A stretch of 41,916 nt of DNA from Clostridia bacterium (lineage in GTDB: Bacteria > Bacillota > Clostridia > Oscillospirales > CAG-272): assembly GCA_017938205.1 (NCBI GenBank), contig JAGBCA010000064.1, positions 1 to 41,916 on the forward strand. The letters run 5' to 3'. The position numbers and the translations under genes are program-made. The notes beneath the pieces are model-generated. The model did not search any database. It worked only from the letters and a program-made list of their open reading frames with translations, and was not told the DNA's origin. Position 1 is the stretch's first letter. Every line of letters begins with the position of its first letter. Shown here in pieces: positions 16,768-24,047 of the stretch.

Positions 16768-19170
16768 ATGCAGTACAACTACAAAGAGATCGAATCCAAA
16801 TGGCAGAAGATCTGGGATGAAAAGAAGCCCTTTGCCGCAAAGCAGGACTATACGCTTCCCAAGTATTTCTCGCTCGTGGAGTTTCCTTATCCCTCGGGTC
16901 AGGGCCTTCACGTAGGCCATCCGAGACCCTATACGGCTCTCGACATCGTATCGCGTAAAAAGAGAATGCAGGGCTATAACGTTCTGTTCCCGATGGGCTG
17001 GGATGCCTTCGGCCTTCCGACGGAGAACTACGCGATCAAGAATAAGATCCATCCCCGTATCGTAACCGAAAACAACGTTGCTCGATTCAAGAGCCAGCTT
17101 AAGGCACTCGGTCTTTCTTTCGATTGGGACAGAGAGATCAACACAACCGATCCCGAATATTATAAGTGGACGCAGTGGATCTTCCTCCAGCTGTTCAAAA
17201 AGGGACTTGCGTATAAGAAGGAGATGGCGGTGAACTTCTGTACCTCCTGCAAGGTCGTTCTTGCAAACGAGGAGGTCGTCAACGGCGTGTGCGAGCGCTG
17301 TGCCTCCGCCGTTATCCGTAAGGTAAAGAGCCAGTGGATGCTCCGTATCACCGAGTATGCAGACCGCCTGATCTCTGATCTTGACGGACTTGACTACATA
17401 GAGAGAGTCAAGACCCAGCAGATCAACTGGATCGGTAAGTCTTACGGCGCGGAGGTGGACTTCGCAACTACAGCAGGCGATACTCTCACGGTATATACCA
17501 CCCGTTGCGATACGCTCTTCGGCGCAACCTATATGGTTATCGCACCCGAGCACGCATACGTGGAGAAGTGGGCTCCGAAGCTTGAAAACTACGCCGAGGT
17601 CGTTGCTTATCGCGAGGCCGCAGGCAAGAAGTCGGACTTTGAGCGCACCGAGCTTGCCAAGGAAAAGACCGGCGTTATGCTGAAGGGTGTAAAGGCGATC
17701 AACCCTGTCAACGGCAAGGAGATCCCGATCTTTATCTCGGACTACGTTCTTGCAGGCTACGGAACGGGTGCTATCATGGCCGTTCCCGCACATGACGAGC
17801 GTGACTGGGATTTTGCAAAGAAGTTCGGCCTGCCGATCATCGAGGTCGTTGCGGGCGGCGACGTGCAGAACGAGGCATTCGTAGACGTTGAGACCGGCAA
17901 ACTCGTAAACTCCGATTTCCTTAACGGTATGGAGGTTGCCGATGCCAAGGAGGCAATGGCCGCATTCCTCGAGGAGAAGGGAATCGGTAAGAAGAAGGTC
18001 AACTTCAAGCTCCGTGACTGGGTGTTCTCCCGTCAGAGATATTGGGGTGAGCCCATTCCGCTCGTAGAGTGCGAAAAGTGCGGCTGGGTTGCCATTCCCG
18101 AGGAAGAGCTTCCGCTCCGCCTGCCCGAGGTTGAGTCCTATGAGCCCACCGAAACCGGCGAATCTCCTCTTTCCATGATGACCGATTGGGTGAATTGCAC
18201 CTGCCCGCAGTGCGGCGGCAAGGCAAAGAGAGAAACCGACACCATGCCCCAGTGGGCAGGCTCATCCTGGTATTTCCTGCGTTACTGCGATCCGCACAAC
18301 GATAAGGCACTTGCCTCCAAGGAGGCTCTTGAGTATTGGATGCCTGTCGATTGGTACAACGGCGGTATGGAGCACACCACCCTGCATCTTCTGTATTCCA
18401 GATTCTGGGCAAAGTTCCTCTTCGATATTGACGTTCTTGCTTGCAAGGAGCCCTATGCAAAGCGTACCAGCCACGGCATGATCCTTGGCGAGAACGGTGA
18501 GAAAATGTCCAAGTCCCGCGGCAACGTCGTCAACCCCGACGACATCGTGCGTGACTACGGCGCAGATACCATGCGTCTTTACGAAATGTTCATCGGTGAC
18601 TTTGAGAAGGCTGCTCCCTGGAATCCTCAGTCCATCAAGGGCTGCAAGCGCTTCCTTGAAAGATTCCTTGACCTCTCCGAAATCGCTGCAGGCGAGGGCG
18701 TGACCCCCGAGCTTGAAAAGGTATTCCATAAGACCATCAAGAAGGTAACCGCAGATATTGACAATATGAAGTTCAATACCGCGATCGCCGCTATGATGGC
18801 TCTCGTGAACACCATTACCGAGGTTGGTAAGATCACAAGGTGCGAGCTTTCCACCTTCGCAAAGCTCCTCTCTCCCTTCGCTCCTCACGTAGCAGAAGAG
18901 GTATATGAGATGATGGGCGGCAAGGGACTTGTATCCATCGCACCCTGGCCGACCTATGACGAGAGCAAGACCGTGGACGACACCGTAGATTTCCCCGTAC
19001 AGATCAACGGTAAGGTTCGCGCCGTCGTTGCGATCCCCGCCGCAGCGGATAAAGACGGTATCCTCGCCGCCGTTAAGGCAGACGAGAAGATCGCCGCCGC
19101 TCTTGCAGGCAAAACGATCGTAAAAGAGATCGTTGTTCCCGGTAAGATCGTGAATATCGTTGTAAAATAA
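16768..19170 (+). CDS. leuS: Leucyl-tRNA synthetase
   Basis: The 800-residue class I synthetase has the HIGH-type motif HVGH at residues 48-51 within [17 protein letters not shown], a CP1 editing domain ([14 protein letters not shown] and the [15 protein letters not shown] segment), a zinc-binding CEKCGW...CPQCGG insert, and KMSKS at residues 579-583. The anticodon-binding and C-terminal domains complete it; the length is normal for bacterial LeuRS. AGGAGATAGA at 16751-16760 precedes the ATG. It is the last gene of the housekeeping run and is followed by a strong bidirectional terminator. Confidence 0.98.
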   Translation: MQYNYKEIESKWQKIWDEKKPFAAKQDYTLPKYFSLVEFPYPSGQGLHVGHPRPYTALDIVSRKKRMQGYNVLFPMGWDAFGLPTENYAIKNKIHPRIVTENNVARFKSQLKALGLSFDWDREINTTDPEYYKWTQWIFLQLFKKGLAYKKEMAVNFCTSCKVVLANEEVVNGVCERCASAVIRKVKSQWMLRITEYADRLISDLDGLDYIERVKTQQINWIGKSYGAEVDFATTAGDTLTVYTTRCDTLFGATYMVIAPEHAYVEKWAPKLENYAEVVAYREAAGKKSDFERTELAKEKTGVMLKGVKAINPVNGKEIPIFISDYVLAGYGTGAIMAVPAHDERDWDFAKKFGLPIIEVVAGGDVQNEAFVDVETGKLVNSDFLNGMEVADAKEAMAAFLEEKGIGKKKVNFKLRDWVFSRQRYWGEPIPLVECEKCGWVAIPEEELPLRLPEVESYEPTETGESPLSMMTDWVNCTCPQCGGKAKRETDTMPQWAGSSWYFLRYCDPHNDKALASKEALEYWMPVDWYNGGMEHTTLHLLYSRFWAKFLFDIDVLACKEPYAKRTSHGMILGENGEKMSKSRGNVVNPDDIVRDYGADTMRLYEMFIGDFEKAAPWNPQSIKGCKRFLERFLDLSEIAAGEGVTPELEKVFHKTIKKVTADIDNMKFNTAIAAMMALVNTITEVGKITRCELSTFAKLLSPFAPHVAEEVYEMMGGKGLVSIAPWPTYDESKTVDDTVDFPVQINGKVRAVVAIPAAADKDGILAAVKADEKIAAALAGKTIVKEIVVPGKIVNIVVK

Positions 19171-19179
19171 TTTTCAATA

Positions 19180-19224
19180 AAAAAAGCAATCTGCCAACCT
19201 TAAAGGATGACAGATTGCTTTTTT
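19180..19224. terminator. Bidirectional terminator between leuS and the GH28 gene
   Basis: AAAAAAGCAATCTG (19180-19193) pairs perfectly with CAGATTGCTTTTTT (19211-19224). The A-tract and T-tract on either side make it work in both directions, which suits the convergent genes. Confidence 0.92.
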
Positions 19225-19261
19225 GTAAATAATTGTTTGTTAATTGCACTAAAAATGCGTT

Positions 19262-20536
19262 TTATGCGAGAACCTCACCGTTCCACGTTACATCTTTCGA
19301 GCCTTTCAGCGATAGCCTTTCTCCCTTGCAATGAAGCTGCACGTTTTGCATCGTCACGCCCTTGGCGTTTTCGATCAGAACACCGTCGCCGTAGCACCTT
19401 TTGCGGTTGAAGGCGGCAACGGGAGAAAAGCCCTCCTTGCAGCCTTCGATCTCCATGGAAACATTCGAGATCGTTACGTTTTCGATCGGGCTCTCGGGAA
19501 GTCCGTACAGATAAACACCAACGCCCGTCACGCCGCGTGCGGTGATGCCGCTGATGCGGATGTCCGAAAAGCTTGGTGTCAGCTCGTCCAAGGGTTGTGC
19601 TCCTTCATCGAAAAGGATCTCCTTCGGAAACGGATACTCGCCGCAAACACAGCAGTAGTAGCCGTTCATCGTGATCACGGCACCTACGTTTTCCATAATA
19701 ATGTCAGAGAACGAAGCCCCTTTTACGTAACCGCCGCGCTTTCTGCGGGTCTTCACGCGGATGCCGCGCTCCGTATTTTGAAAAATGCAGTTGGAAACCG
19801 AAACGTTCTTCACGCCCCCGCTCATCTCACTGCCTATCACAACGCCGCCGTGTCCGTGTGCCATCGTACAACCCGAAACGATGATGTTCTCGCAGGGACG
19901 CCCCTTCATTAAAGGGTCCAGCTCCGTGCCGGCCTTGATTGTCACACAGTCGTCACCTACGTCAATATGGCAATCCGTAATGCGTACGTTCTTGCAGCTT
20001 TCGGGATTGATGCCGTCCGTGTTCGGTGAATCGTAAGGGTTGTAGATCGTCACGCCGCGTACCGCCACGTTCTCACAGCAGAGGGGATGCACCGTCCAGC
20101 ACGGTGAATTTTCAATGATGATATCCGTGATCGAAACGTCCTTGCAAAGGATCGGATTGATCGTGCGCGGCCGCTCGTAATCAGATTCCATGTTGTCCCA
20201 GAAATATTTGCCTCGTCCGTCGATCCTGCCGCCCGTGATGCGGATGTTTCTTTCATTGATCGCCGAGATCAGGCCGTGCCTCGTTCCGCGTGTAAAGCCC
20301 TCCAGCTCAATGAAGGGATAGTCGTTAAAATCATGGCTTCCGAGGATCGTTGCGCCCGAATCCAGAAGAAGCGTCATATCGCTGTAAAGGCGGATCGATC
20401 CGCTTACGTACTGTCCGGCGGGGAAGTAAAGCGTACCGCCCTTGCCCTTCAGCTTTTTTGTCAGTGCATTGATGGCGTCGGTGTTGTTCTTTATGCCGTT
20501 GCCGATCACGCCGTAGTCCGTCACGTTGTATAGCAT
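19262..20536 (-). CDS. Glycoside hydrolase family 28 (polygalacturonase-like), cytoplasmic
   Basis: The 424-residue protein is a right-handed beta-helix enzyme of GH28, a family that hydrolyses galacturonan and related pectic chains. Signature positions are present: NTD at 172-174, GDD at 194-196 supplying the catalytic Asp pair, GHG at 228-230, and RVKT shortly after. No signal peptide is seen, so it probably acts on imported oligosaccharides. Start ATG at 20536 is chosen because GGAGGA lies just before it; longer readings run into the tRNA promoter region. It is transcribed alone, opposite to leuS and to the tRNAs. Exact substrate (galacturonan, rhamnogalacturonan or other) is not determinable here. 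Confidence 0.93.
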   Translation of the reverse strand: MLYNVTDYGVIGNGIKNNTDAINALTKKLKGKGGTLYFPAGQYVSGSIRLYSDMTLLLDSGATILGSHDFNDYPFIELEGFTRGTRHGLISAINERNIRITGGRIDGRGKYFWDNMESDYERPRTINPILCKDVSITDIIIENSPCWTVHPLCCENVAVRGVTIYNPYDSPNTDGINPESCKNVRITDCHIDVGDDCVTIKAGTELDPLMKGRPCENIIVSGCTMAHGHGGVVIGSEMSGGVKNVSVSNCIFQNTERGIRVKTRRKRGGYVKGASFSDIIMENVGAVITMNGYYCCVCGEYPFPKEILFDEGAQPLDELTPSFSDIRISGITARGVTGVGVYLYGLPESPIENVTISNVSMEIEGCKEGFSPVAAFNRKRCYGDGVLIENAKGVTMQNVQLHCKGERLSLKGSKDVTWNGEVLA

Positions 20537-20567
20537 AGGATTGTCCTCCAAAAGCATTGTTATAAGT

Positions 20568-20596
20568 ATTTTAACACACAGAAGCTTTAAATGCAA
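20568..20596 (-). promoter_or_regulatory. Candidate promoter for the GH28 gene
   Basis: On the minus strand, TTGCAT (20591-20596) and TAAAAT (20568-20573) are separated by 17 bases. The -10 is close to consensus and the -35 is weak, which would fit a regulated gene. Confidence 0.45.
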
Positions 20597-20639
20597 GAAA
20601 AAACTGTGAGGAAAATTTCTAAAAAAATCAAAAAAGCCC

Positions 20640-20668
20640 TTGACAAACAAAATAAAATGTGTTATGAT
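20640..20668 (+). promoter_or_regulatory. Promoter of the tRNA-Gly/tRNA-Arg transcript
   Basis: A consensus TTGACA (20640-20645) is followed after 17 bases by TATGAT (20663-20668), 29 bases before the first tRNA base. This is a strong vegetative promoter. Confidence 0.9.
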
Positions 20669-20697
20669 ATATAGGCGTTCAGCGAAGAACGTTATTT

Positions 20698-20771
<74 letters not shown>

Positions 20772-20779
20772 GAAAATAC

Positions 20780-20855
20780 GCGCCCTTAGCTCAGTGGATA
20801 GAGTGCCCGGCTACGAACCGGTAGGTCGAAGGTTCGAATCCTCCAGGGCGCGCCA
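20780..20855 (+). tRNA. tRNA-Arg (anticodon ACG)
   Basis: The acceptor arms GCGCCCT and AGGGCGC pair over 7 bp, with discriminator G and an encoded CCA. The anticodon stem CCGG/CCGG encloses CTACGAA with anticodon ACG, to be read as inosine-CG after editing. Only 8 bases separate it from tRNA-Gly, so both come from one transcript. Confidence 0.97.
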
Positions 20856-20884
20856 AAAAAGCAAGCCAATAGGCTTGCTTTTTT
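20856..20884 (+). terminator. Intrinsic terminator after the tRNAs
   Basis: GCAAGCC (20861-20867) pairs with GGCTTGC (20872-20878) around a 4-base loop, extended by an A-tract and a T-tract (20879-20884). Confidence 0.9.
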
Positions 20885-20891
20885 CATTTTT

Positions 20892-20995
20892 GCGCGCCCT
20901 GGAGGATTCGAAGCCGAAGCGGCAGTGAATGACAGTCCGGTGGACTGTCAGAGCCGCGGAGTGACCGAGCCCGCAGGCGAGACACGAATCCTCCA
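20892..20995. repeat. Palindromic element carrying an inverted copy of the tRNA-Arg 3' end
   Basis: Bases 20892-20912 are the exact reverse complement of 21 bases at the 3' end of the tRNA-Arg gene. The element is bounded by TGGAGGATTCG (20900-20910) and CGAATCCTCCA (20985-20995), a perfect 11-bp inverted pair. Inside are TGACAGTCC/GGACTGTCA (20930-20938 with 20942-20950) closed by a 3-base loop, and GCGGC/GCCGC (20919-20923 with 20953-20957) around it. The whole can fold as a nested hairpin. No protein gene is supported here; a minus-strand reading frame merely crosses it into the tRNA. It is GC-rich compared with the AT-rich sequence that follows. Confidence 0.75.
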
Positions 20996-21162
20996 AATAA
21001 AACTTTAGCAAAGCTCTCGTTCCATCCCGGGCAAGTGTCTGCCTGTCAACCCCTTCGCATCTTTTTGTTGTCCTACACCCCTTCACTCCATCCGAAACAA
21101 GCATCTTCTTAGTAAATTCTCTCATTCATTTCCTCTTTTTCCTCCTTTTTCCATCTATCCTC
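20996..21162. other. Intergenic stretch with no supported gene
   Basis: Pyrimidine-rich on the plus strand (runs of CCTTTTTCC type). A minus-strand frame starting near 21125 has a modest AGAGGAA site but runs through the palindromic element into tRNA-Arg, so I do not call it as a gene. It may be part of the same interspersed repeat as the element beside it. Confidence 0.4.
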
Positions 21163-21191
21163 TTGACATTATTCGACAAAAGCTTTATAAT
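21163..21191 (+). promoter_or_regulatory. Consensus promoter for the CBM9-like gene
   Basis: TTGACA (21163-21168) and TATAAT (21186-21191) are exact consensus hexamers with a 17-base spacer, 33 bases before the ATG at 21224. Confidence 0.93.
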
Positions 21192-21223
21192 AAAAACATC
21201 TTATATCATAGGAGATTTTTTCG

Positions 21224-21850
21224 ATGAAGGAATATATCGCAAAAAAGATCCAAGGGGAAATGACGGTTGAGGACGCGCGTTGGGAAAAGGTCGAGAAGGT
21301 CGCATTGGAGTACACCTGGGATGAATATCAGCCGATCCCATATGCGACGACGGCGGCTATGGTGCATAGCGATGCGGGGATCACCGTGCGTATGACCACT
21401 ACGGAATGGCCTTTGCGCATTACGGAAATGGAAAATGAAGCTCGTATATGTGCGGATAGCTGTATGGAGCTTTTCTTTGTACCGAATGAGAGCGAGCAGA
21501 AATATATGAATGTTGAGATCAATCCCGCAGGTGCGTGCCTTTTTCACGTTGGTGAAAAGCAAAGCACACCGGGGGCTCGCGGTGTTGTTGCTACCGAGGG
21601 AAGCGGAATGCGTATCCGCACGCAGATCTCCCCGATGGAAGGATGGACGCTCATGCTCTTCATCCCTTATACCTTGATCGATTCTTATTACGATAAAAGA
21701 GAAACGGTGTTCAAGGCCAATTTTTATAAATGCGGAGATCTGACGGTGAAGCGCCATTACGCCGCATGGAATCCCGTTTTGACGGAAAAACCGAGTTATC
21801 ATCAGCCGCAGTTTTTCGGACGTGTAATTCTCTCCGAGGAAAAACTTTGA
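21224..21850 (+). CDS. CBM9-like carbohydrate-binding domain protein
   Basis: The 208-residue protein resembles the family 9-like carbohydrate-binding fold: an early WDEYQPIPYATTAAMVHSD segment, a central SCMELFFVPNE strand pair, NVEINPAGACLF, and a late YKCGDLTVKRHYAAWNPV region. There is no signal peptide and no catalytic domain attached. Such stand-alone proteins are common in gut Clostridia and Bacteroides, but their role is not established; sugar binding is inferred from the fold. GGAG at 21211-21214 precedes ATG 21224. It has its own consensus promoter and is a single-gene unit. Confidence 0.8.
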   Translation: MKEYIAKKIQGEMTVEDARWEKVEKVALEYTWDEYQPIPYATTAAMVHSDAGITVRMTTTEWPLRITEMENEARICADSCMELFFVPNESEQKYMNVEINPAGACLFHVGEKQSTPGARGVVATEGSGMRIRTQISPMEGWTLMLFIPYTLIDSYYDKRETVFKANFYKCGDLTVKRHYAAWNPVLTEKPSYHQPQFFGRVILSEEKL

Positions 21851-21868
21851 CCTCAATGCAAATATGAC

Positions 21869-21906
21869 AAAAAACGTGCCGCGGTTGCTTTTTGCACCAC
21901 GGCACG
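21869..21906 (-). terminator. Terminator for the minus-strand membrane protein gene
   Basis: CGTGCCG (21875-21881) pairs with CGGCACG (21900-21906) with further pairs inside. On the minus strand the hairpin is followed by TTTTTT (21874-21869). It may also stop the converging CBM9-like gene, though that side lacks a T-tract. Confidence 0.75.
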
Positions 21907-21922
21907 GTGTTATTAAATGCTC

Positions 21923-22492
21923 TTAAAGCGTTTGCAGGATACGCAGGCGATATATAACTACGTCATGCTTTTCTTCCGCGCATATGGCAACGTTTTCAAA
22001 AACGATCTCCTTTTCGGGAAGTCCTTTGAGTGCCGCATCCGCCTCATCCGAGGAAACGCCAAAGCAAAGAAGCGTACGGCGAACGGCCTTTATATTTCCA
22101 CGTGTACGTGCGCGGAAGAGATTGAGCTCACCCGAAACATCTCCCGCCCAGGGGAGTGCGGGTGCCGCATCGGAGCGCTCATAAAGCTCAACGGTGAGGT
22201 GCTTTTTTCTTGCAAGTGTAAAAACGAGGATTTTTCCTTCCTCGATGGTCGCTTTATCACGCGAGGAAAAACGCCCGATCTCGCGGATCTCGTCCTTCGA
22301 GATCTGAACCGCACGGAAGAAAAAGAGGAGGATCAGAAGTGCAACACCACCAAGCACGATCTCAAGCGGATAAAATTTTACGATCGAGGGTGCCGTATCA
22401 TGCACGGAGATCACGATCGCGAGCAAAGCAAGCACGGGAATTTCCGTCAGATACACGGACCAGTGCGAGCTGAATAAAAATACCTTTTTCAT
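21923..22492 (-). CDS. Small membrane protein of unknown function
   Basis: I do not recognise the family. The 189-residue product has two hydrophobic segments (about residues 14-31 and 45-64), then a cytosolic or extracellular part with a beta-rich start (IREIGRFSSRDKATIEEG) and a C-terminal helical part. The start ATG at 22492 has GAGG five bases before it; the longer reading adds ten residues without a ribosome binding site. The layout is like PH-domain-type membrane proteins (two membrane segments then a beta-sandwich), but this is only a suggestion. It is monocistronic with its own promoter and terminator. Confidence 0.75.
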   Translation of the reverse strand: MKKVFLFSSHWSVYLTEIPVLALLAIVISVHDTAPSIVKFYPLEIVLGGVALLILLFFFRAVQISKDEIREIGRFSSRDKATIEEGKILVFTLARKKHLTVELYERSDAAPALPWAGDVSGELNLFRARTRGNIKAVRRTLLCFGVSSDEADAALKGLPEKEIVFENVAICAEEKHDVVIYRLRILQTL

Positions 22493-22520
22493 AATATCCT
22501 CACAAAAGCTTTGTACGACC

Positions 22521-22549
22521 ATTGTAGCATAAATTCATGAAAAAAACAA
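22521..22549 (-). promoter_or_regulatory. Candidate promoter for the small membrane protein gene
   Basis: On the minus strand TTGTTT (22544-22549) and TACAAT (22521-22526) are 17 bases apart, about 30 bases before the start codon. Confidence 0.55.
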
Positions 22550-22572
22550 TAAAGAAACCGTAAACAAATGAA

Positions 22573-22610
22573 GAGGCGCACCACGTTTCTTTTGCACCGC
22601 GGTGCGCCTC
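22573..22610 (-). terminator. Hairpin terminator after the class V aminotransferase gene
   Basis: GAGGCGCACC (22573-22582) and GGTGCGCCTC (22601-22610) pair perfectly over 10 bp. The following minus-strand sequence is only moderately T-rich. Confidence 0.7.
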
Positions 22611-22613
22611 TCC

Positions 22614-23738
22614 TTAATAATATATCTTTTTAAATTCCTTAAGCGCACGGTAAAGGCGGTCAAGATCCCACACCGTATTCAGATAAGAGAGGCTGACACG
22701 TACCGCGCCCCCGTCCAAGGTATGCATCGCCTCGTGGATCAAAGGGGCGCAGTGCAGTCCACCGCGCACGCAAATATTGCGCGAATCCAAAAAGGCGGTA
22801 ACGGCGGAGGAGGGAATCCCTTCTGCGGCAAATGAAACGGTACCGATGCCGTGGCGGCTCAGAGGCTGCAGCTTGGAAAATGCATCGATCCTCTCATATA
22901 ATTTTGTGCTCAGGTGCAGGATCCTTTCGCTGACGGCGGTCATCCCTTCACGCAAGAGAAAGCGTGCTCCCTCGCCAAGCGTTGCAATGGCGGGGGTTGC
23001 GAGCGTGCCTGCCTCCAGCCGCTCGGGCAAAAGGAGCGGCATATCTTTGCTCTGAGAATCACTCCCACTCCCTCCGAGGACGAAGGGGGCGTATTCTCCG
23101 TCTTTGACGAAAACAGCAAAGCCCACACCCTGGATCCCGAATAGTGCCTTGTGTCCCGGGGCACAAAGGACGTCGCAAAGTGACTCGTCAAGCGAGAGAG
23201 GAAGGTGTCCCAGCCATTGCGATCCATCTAACAGGATGCGCACGGCAGGATACCTCCTTCGAAATTCTCTGAGGATCGGGAGCGGAAAGCATTCGCCCGT
23301 CACGTTGGAGCAAAGAGAGAGAATGCAGAGATCCGTTTCGGGGCGCATAGCCGCCTCCATAGCCGCAAGAATATCTCCGTCGGCTTTAAAAACGGTATGC
23401 GTGCAGCCCTCCTTGCAAAGTGCCTCGATCGGTCGTATCACGGAATTGTGTTCTCTGTCGGAATATATTGCGTGTATAGGTCTTGGCCGCAGGGAGCGGA
23501 TCGCCATATTCAGCGCATAAGTTGCGTTCTGCGTAAAAACGATCCGCTCGGGTGCACAAAAGCCCAGAAGCTCGGAGAGTGCCTCTCGCGCACCGTAGAT
23601 CTCCTCTGCCGCTGCAAGCGCGGCCTTGTGCGAGGAGCGTCCGGGGTTGCCTGCAGCGTTTCGCAAGCACCATTGCAGTCTTTTGTATACGCACTTTGGC
23701 TTTGGAAAAGTGGTGGCAGCATTATCAAGGTAGGTCAT
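22614..23738 (-). CDS. Class V aminotransferase, cysteine desulfurase-like (EF2568 type)
   Basis: The 374-residue PLP enzyme starts MTYLDNAATTFPKP and has the PLP lysine at residue 197 in CAPGHKALFG and a candidate catalytic cysteine at residue 330 in RGGLHCAPLIHE. This matches the cysteine desulfurase/selenocysteine lyase-like subgroup typified by Enterococcus EF2568, which is linked in the literature to selenium-dependent molybdenum hydroxylase gene sets. Here it overlaps the DUF3343 gene by 14 bases; selD, yqeB and yqeC are not in the window. An ATG six bases upstream (23744) or a TTG at 23768 are alternative starts. It could act in sulfur or selenium transfer; the donor is inference. Confidence 0.88.
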   Translation of the reverse strand: MTYLDNAATTFPKPKCVYKRLQWCLRNAAGNPGRSSHKAALAAAEEIYGAREALSELLGFCAPERIVFTQNATYALNMAIRSLRPRPIHAIYSDREHNSVIRPIEALCKEGCTHTVFKADGDILAAMEAAMRPETDLCILSLCSNVTGECFPLPILREFRRRYPAVRILLDGSQWLGHLPLSLDESLCDVLCAPGHKALFGIQGVGFAVFVKDGEYAPFVLGGSGSDSQSKDMPLLLPERLEAGTLATPAIATLGEGARFLLREGMTAVSERILHLSTKLYERIDAFSKLQPLSRHGIGTVSFAAEGIPSSAVTAFLDSRNICVRGGLHCAPLIHEAMHTLDGGAVRVSLSYLNTVWDLDRLYRALKEFKKIYY

Positions 23739-23961
23739 ACCCATACCCCCGCCACTCTTCAAAAGCAATGTTCTTTTGTTTTAACTCGGCCATAGCGGAG
23801 AAAAGATGCCGCCGCTCAATAAAAATACCGTATCGGCAGCCCCGTCCCGTGGCCGTAGCGTTCACCTTTTTGACCGAAGCATGAATGCCGATGGCGGAAA
23901 GCACCTTTCGTGCCTTGATCGCGTAGGTGACGGAATCCACTGTAAGAAAAGCGGTATTCAT
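23725..23961 (-). CDS. DUF3343 putative Se/S carrier-like protein
   Basis: This 78-residue protein fits PF11823 (DUF3343): an N-terminal TVDSVTYAIKARKVLSAIG helix segment, then GRGCRYGIFIE with the single cysteine at residue 42, and a C-terminal short beta/alpha unit. DUF3343 proteins are predicted to carry sulfur or selenium from a desulfurase-type enzyme. The pairing with the class V aminotransferase gene, with overlapping coding ends, supports a joint role. AAGGAGGA sits about 11 bases before ATG 23961, directly after a hairpin at 23977-24004. Confidence 0.85.
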   Translation of the reverse strand: MNTAFLTVDSVTYAIKARKVLSAIGIHASVKKVNATATGRGCRYGIFIERRHLFSAMAELKQKNIAFEEWRGYGYDLP

Positions 23962-23976
23962 CCTGGGGCGTCCTCC

Positions 23977-24004
23977 TTGCCTTCCTCGAAAAAAAGGAAG
24001 GCAA
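23977..24004 (-). promoter_or_regulatory. Hairpin abutting the DUF3343 ribosome binding site
   Basis: TTGCCTTCCT (23977-23986) and AGGAAGGCAA (23995-24004) form a perfect 10-bp stem with an 8-base loop that is TTTTTTCG on the minus strand. The last two stem bases overlap the AAGGAGGA site of the DUF3343 gene. It lies between divergent genes and could influence translation; this is inference. Confidence 0.5.
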
Positions 24005-24047
24005 TATCAGTATATGAAAAAAAGAAAAAAACGATAGGAGATATGAA

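Noticed and set aside
20811-21125. Minus-strand frame of 104 residues ending in an EDSNLRP-type sequence
   Set aside because: It reads through the palindromic element into the tRNA-Arg gene; this is a well-known type of spurious protein from tRNA-adjacent sequence.
22566-22612. Possible relation between the hairpins at 21875 and 22573
   Set aside because: Both contain TTTTGCACC near a stem, but the stems differ; similarity is too short to call a repeat family.
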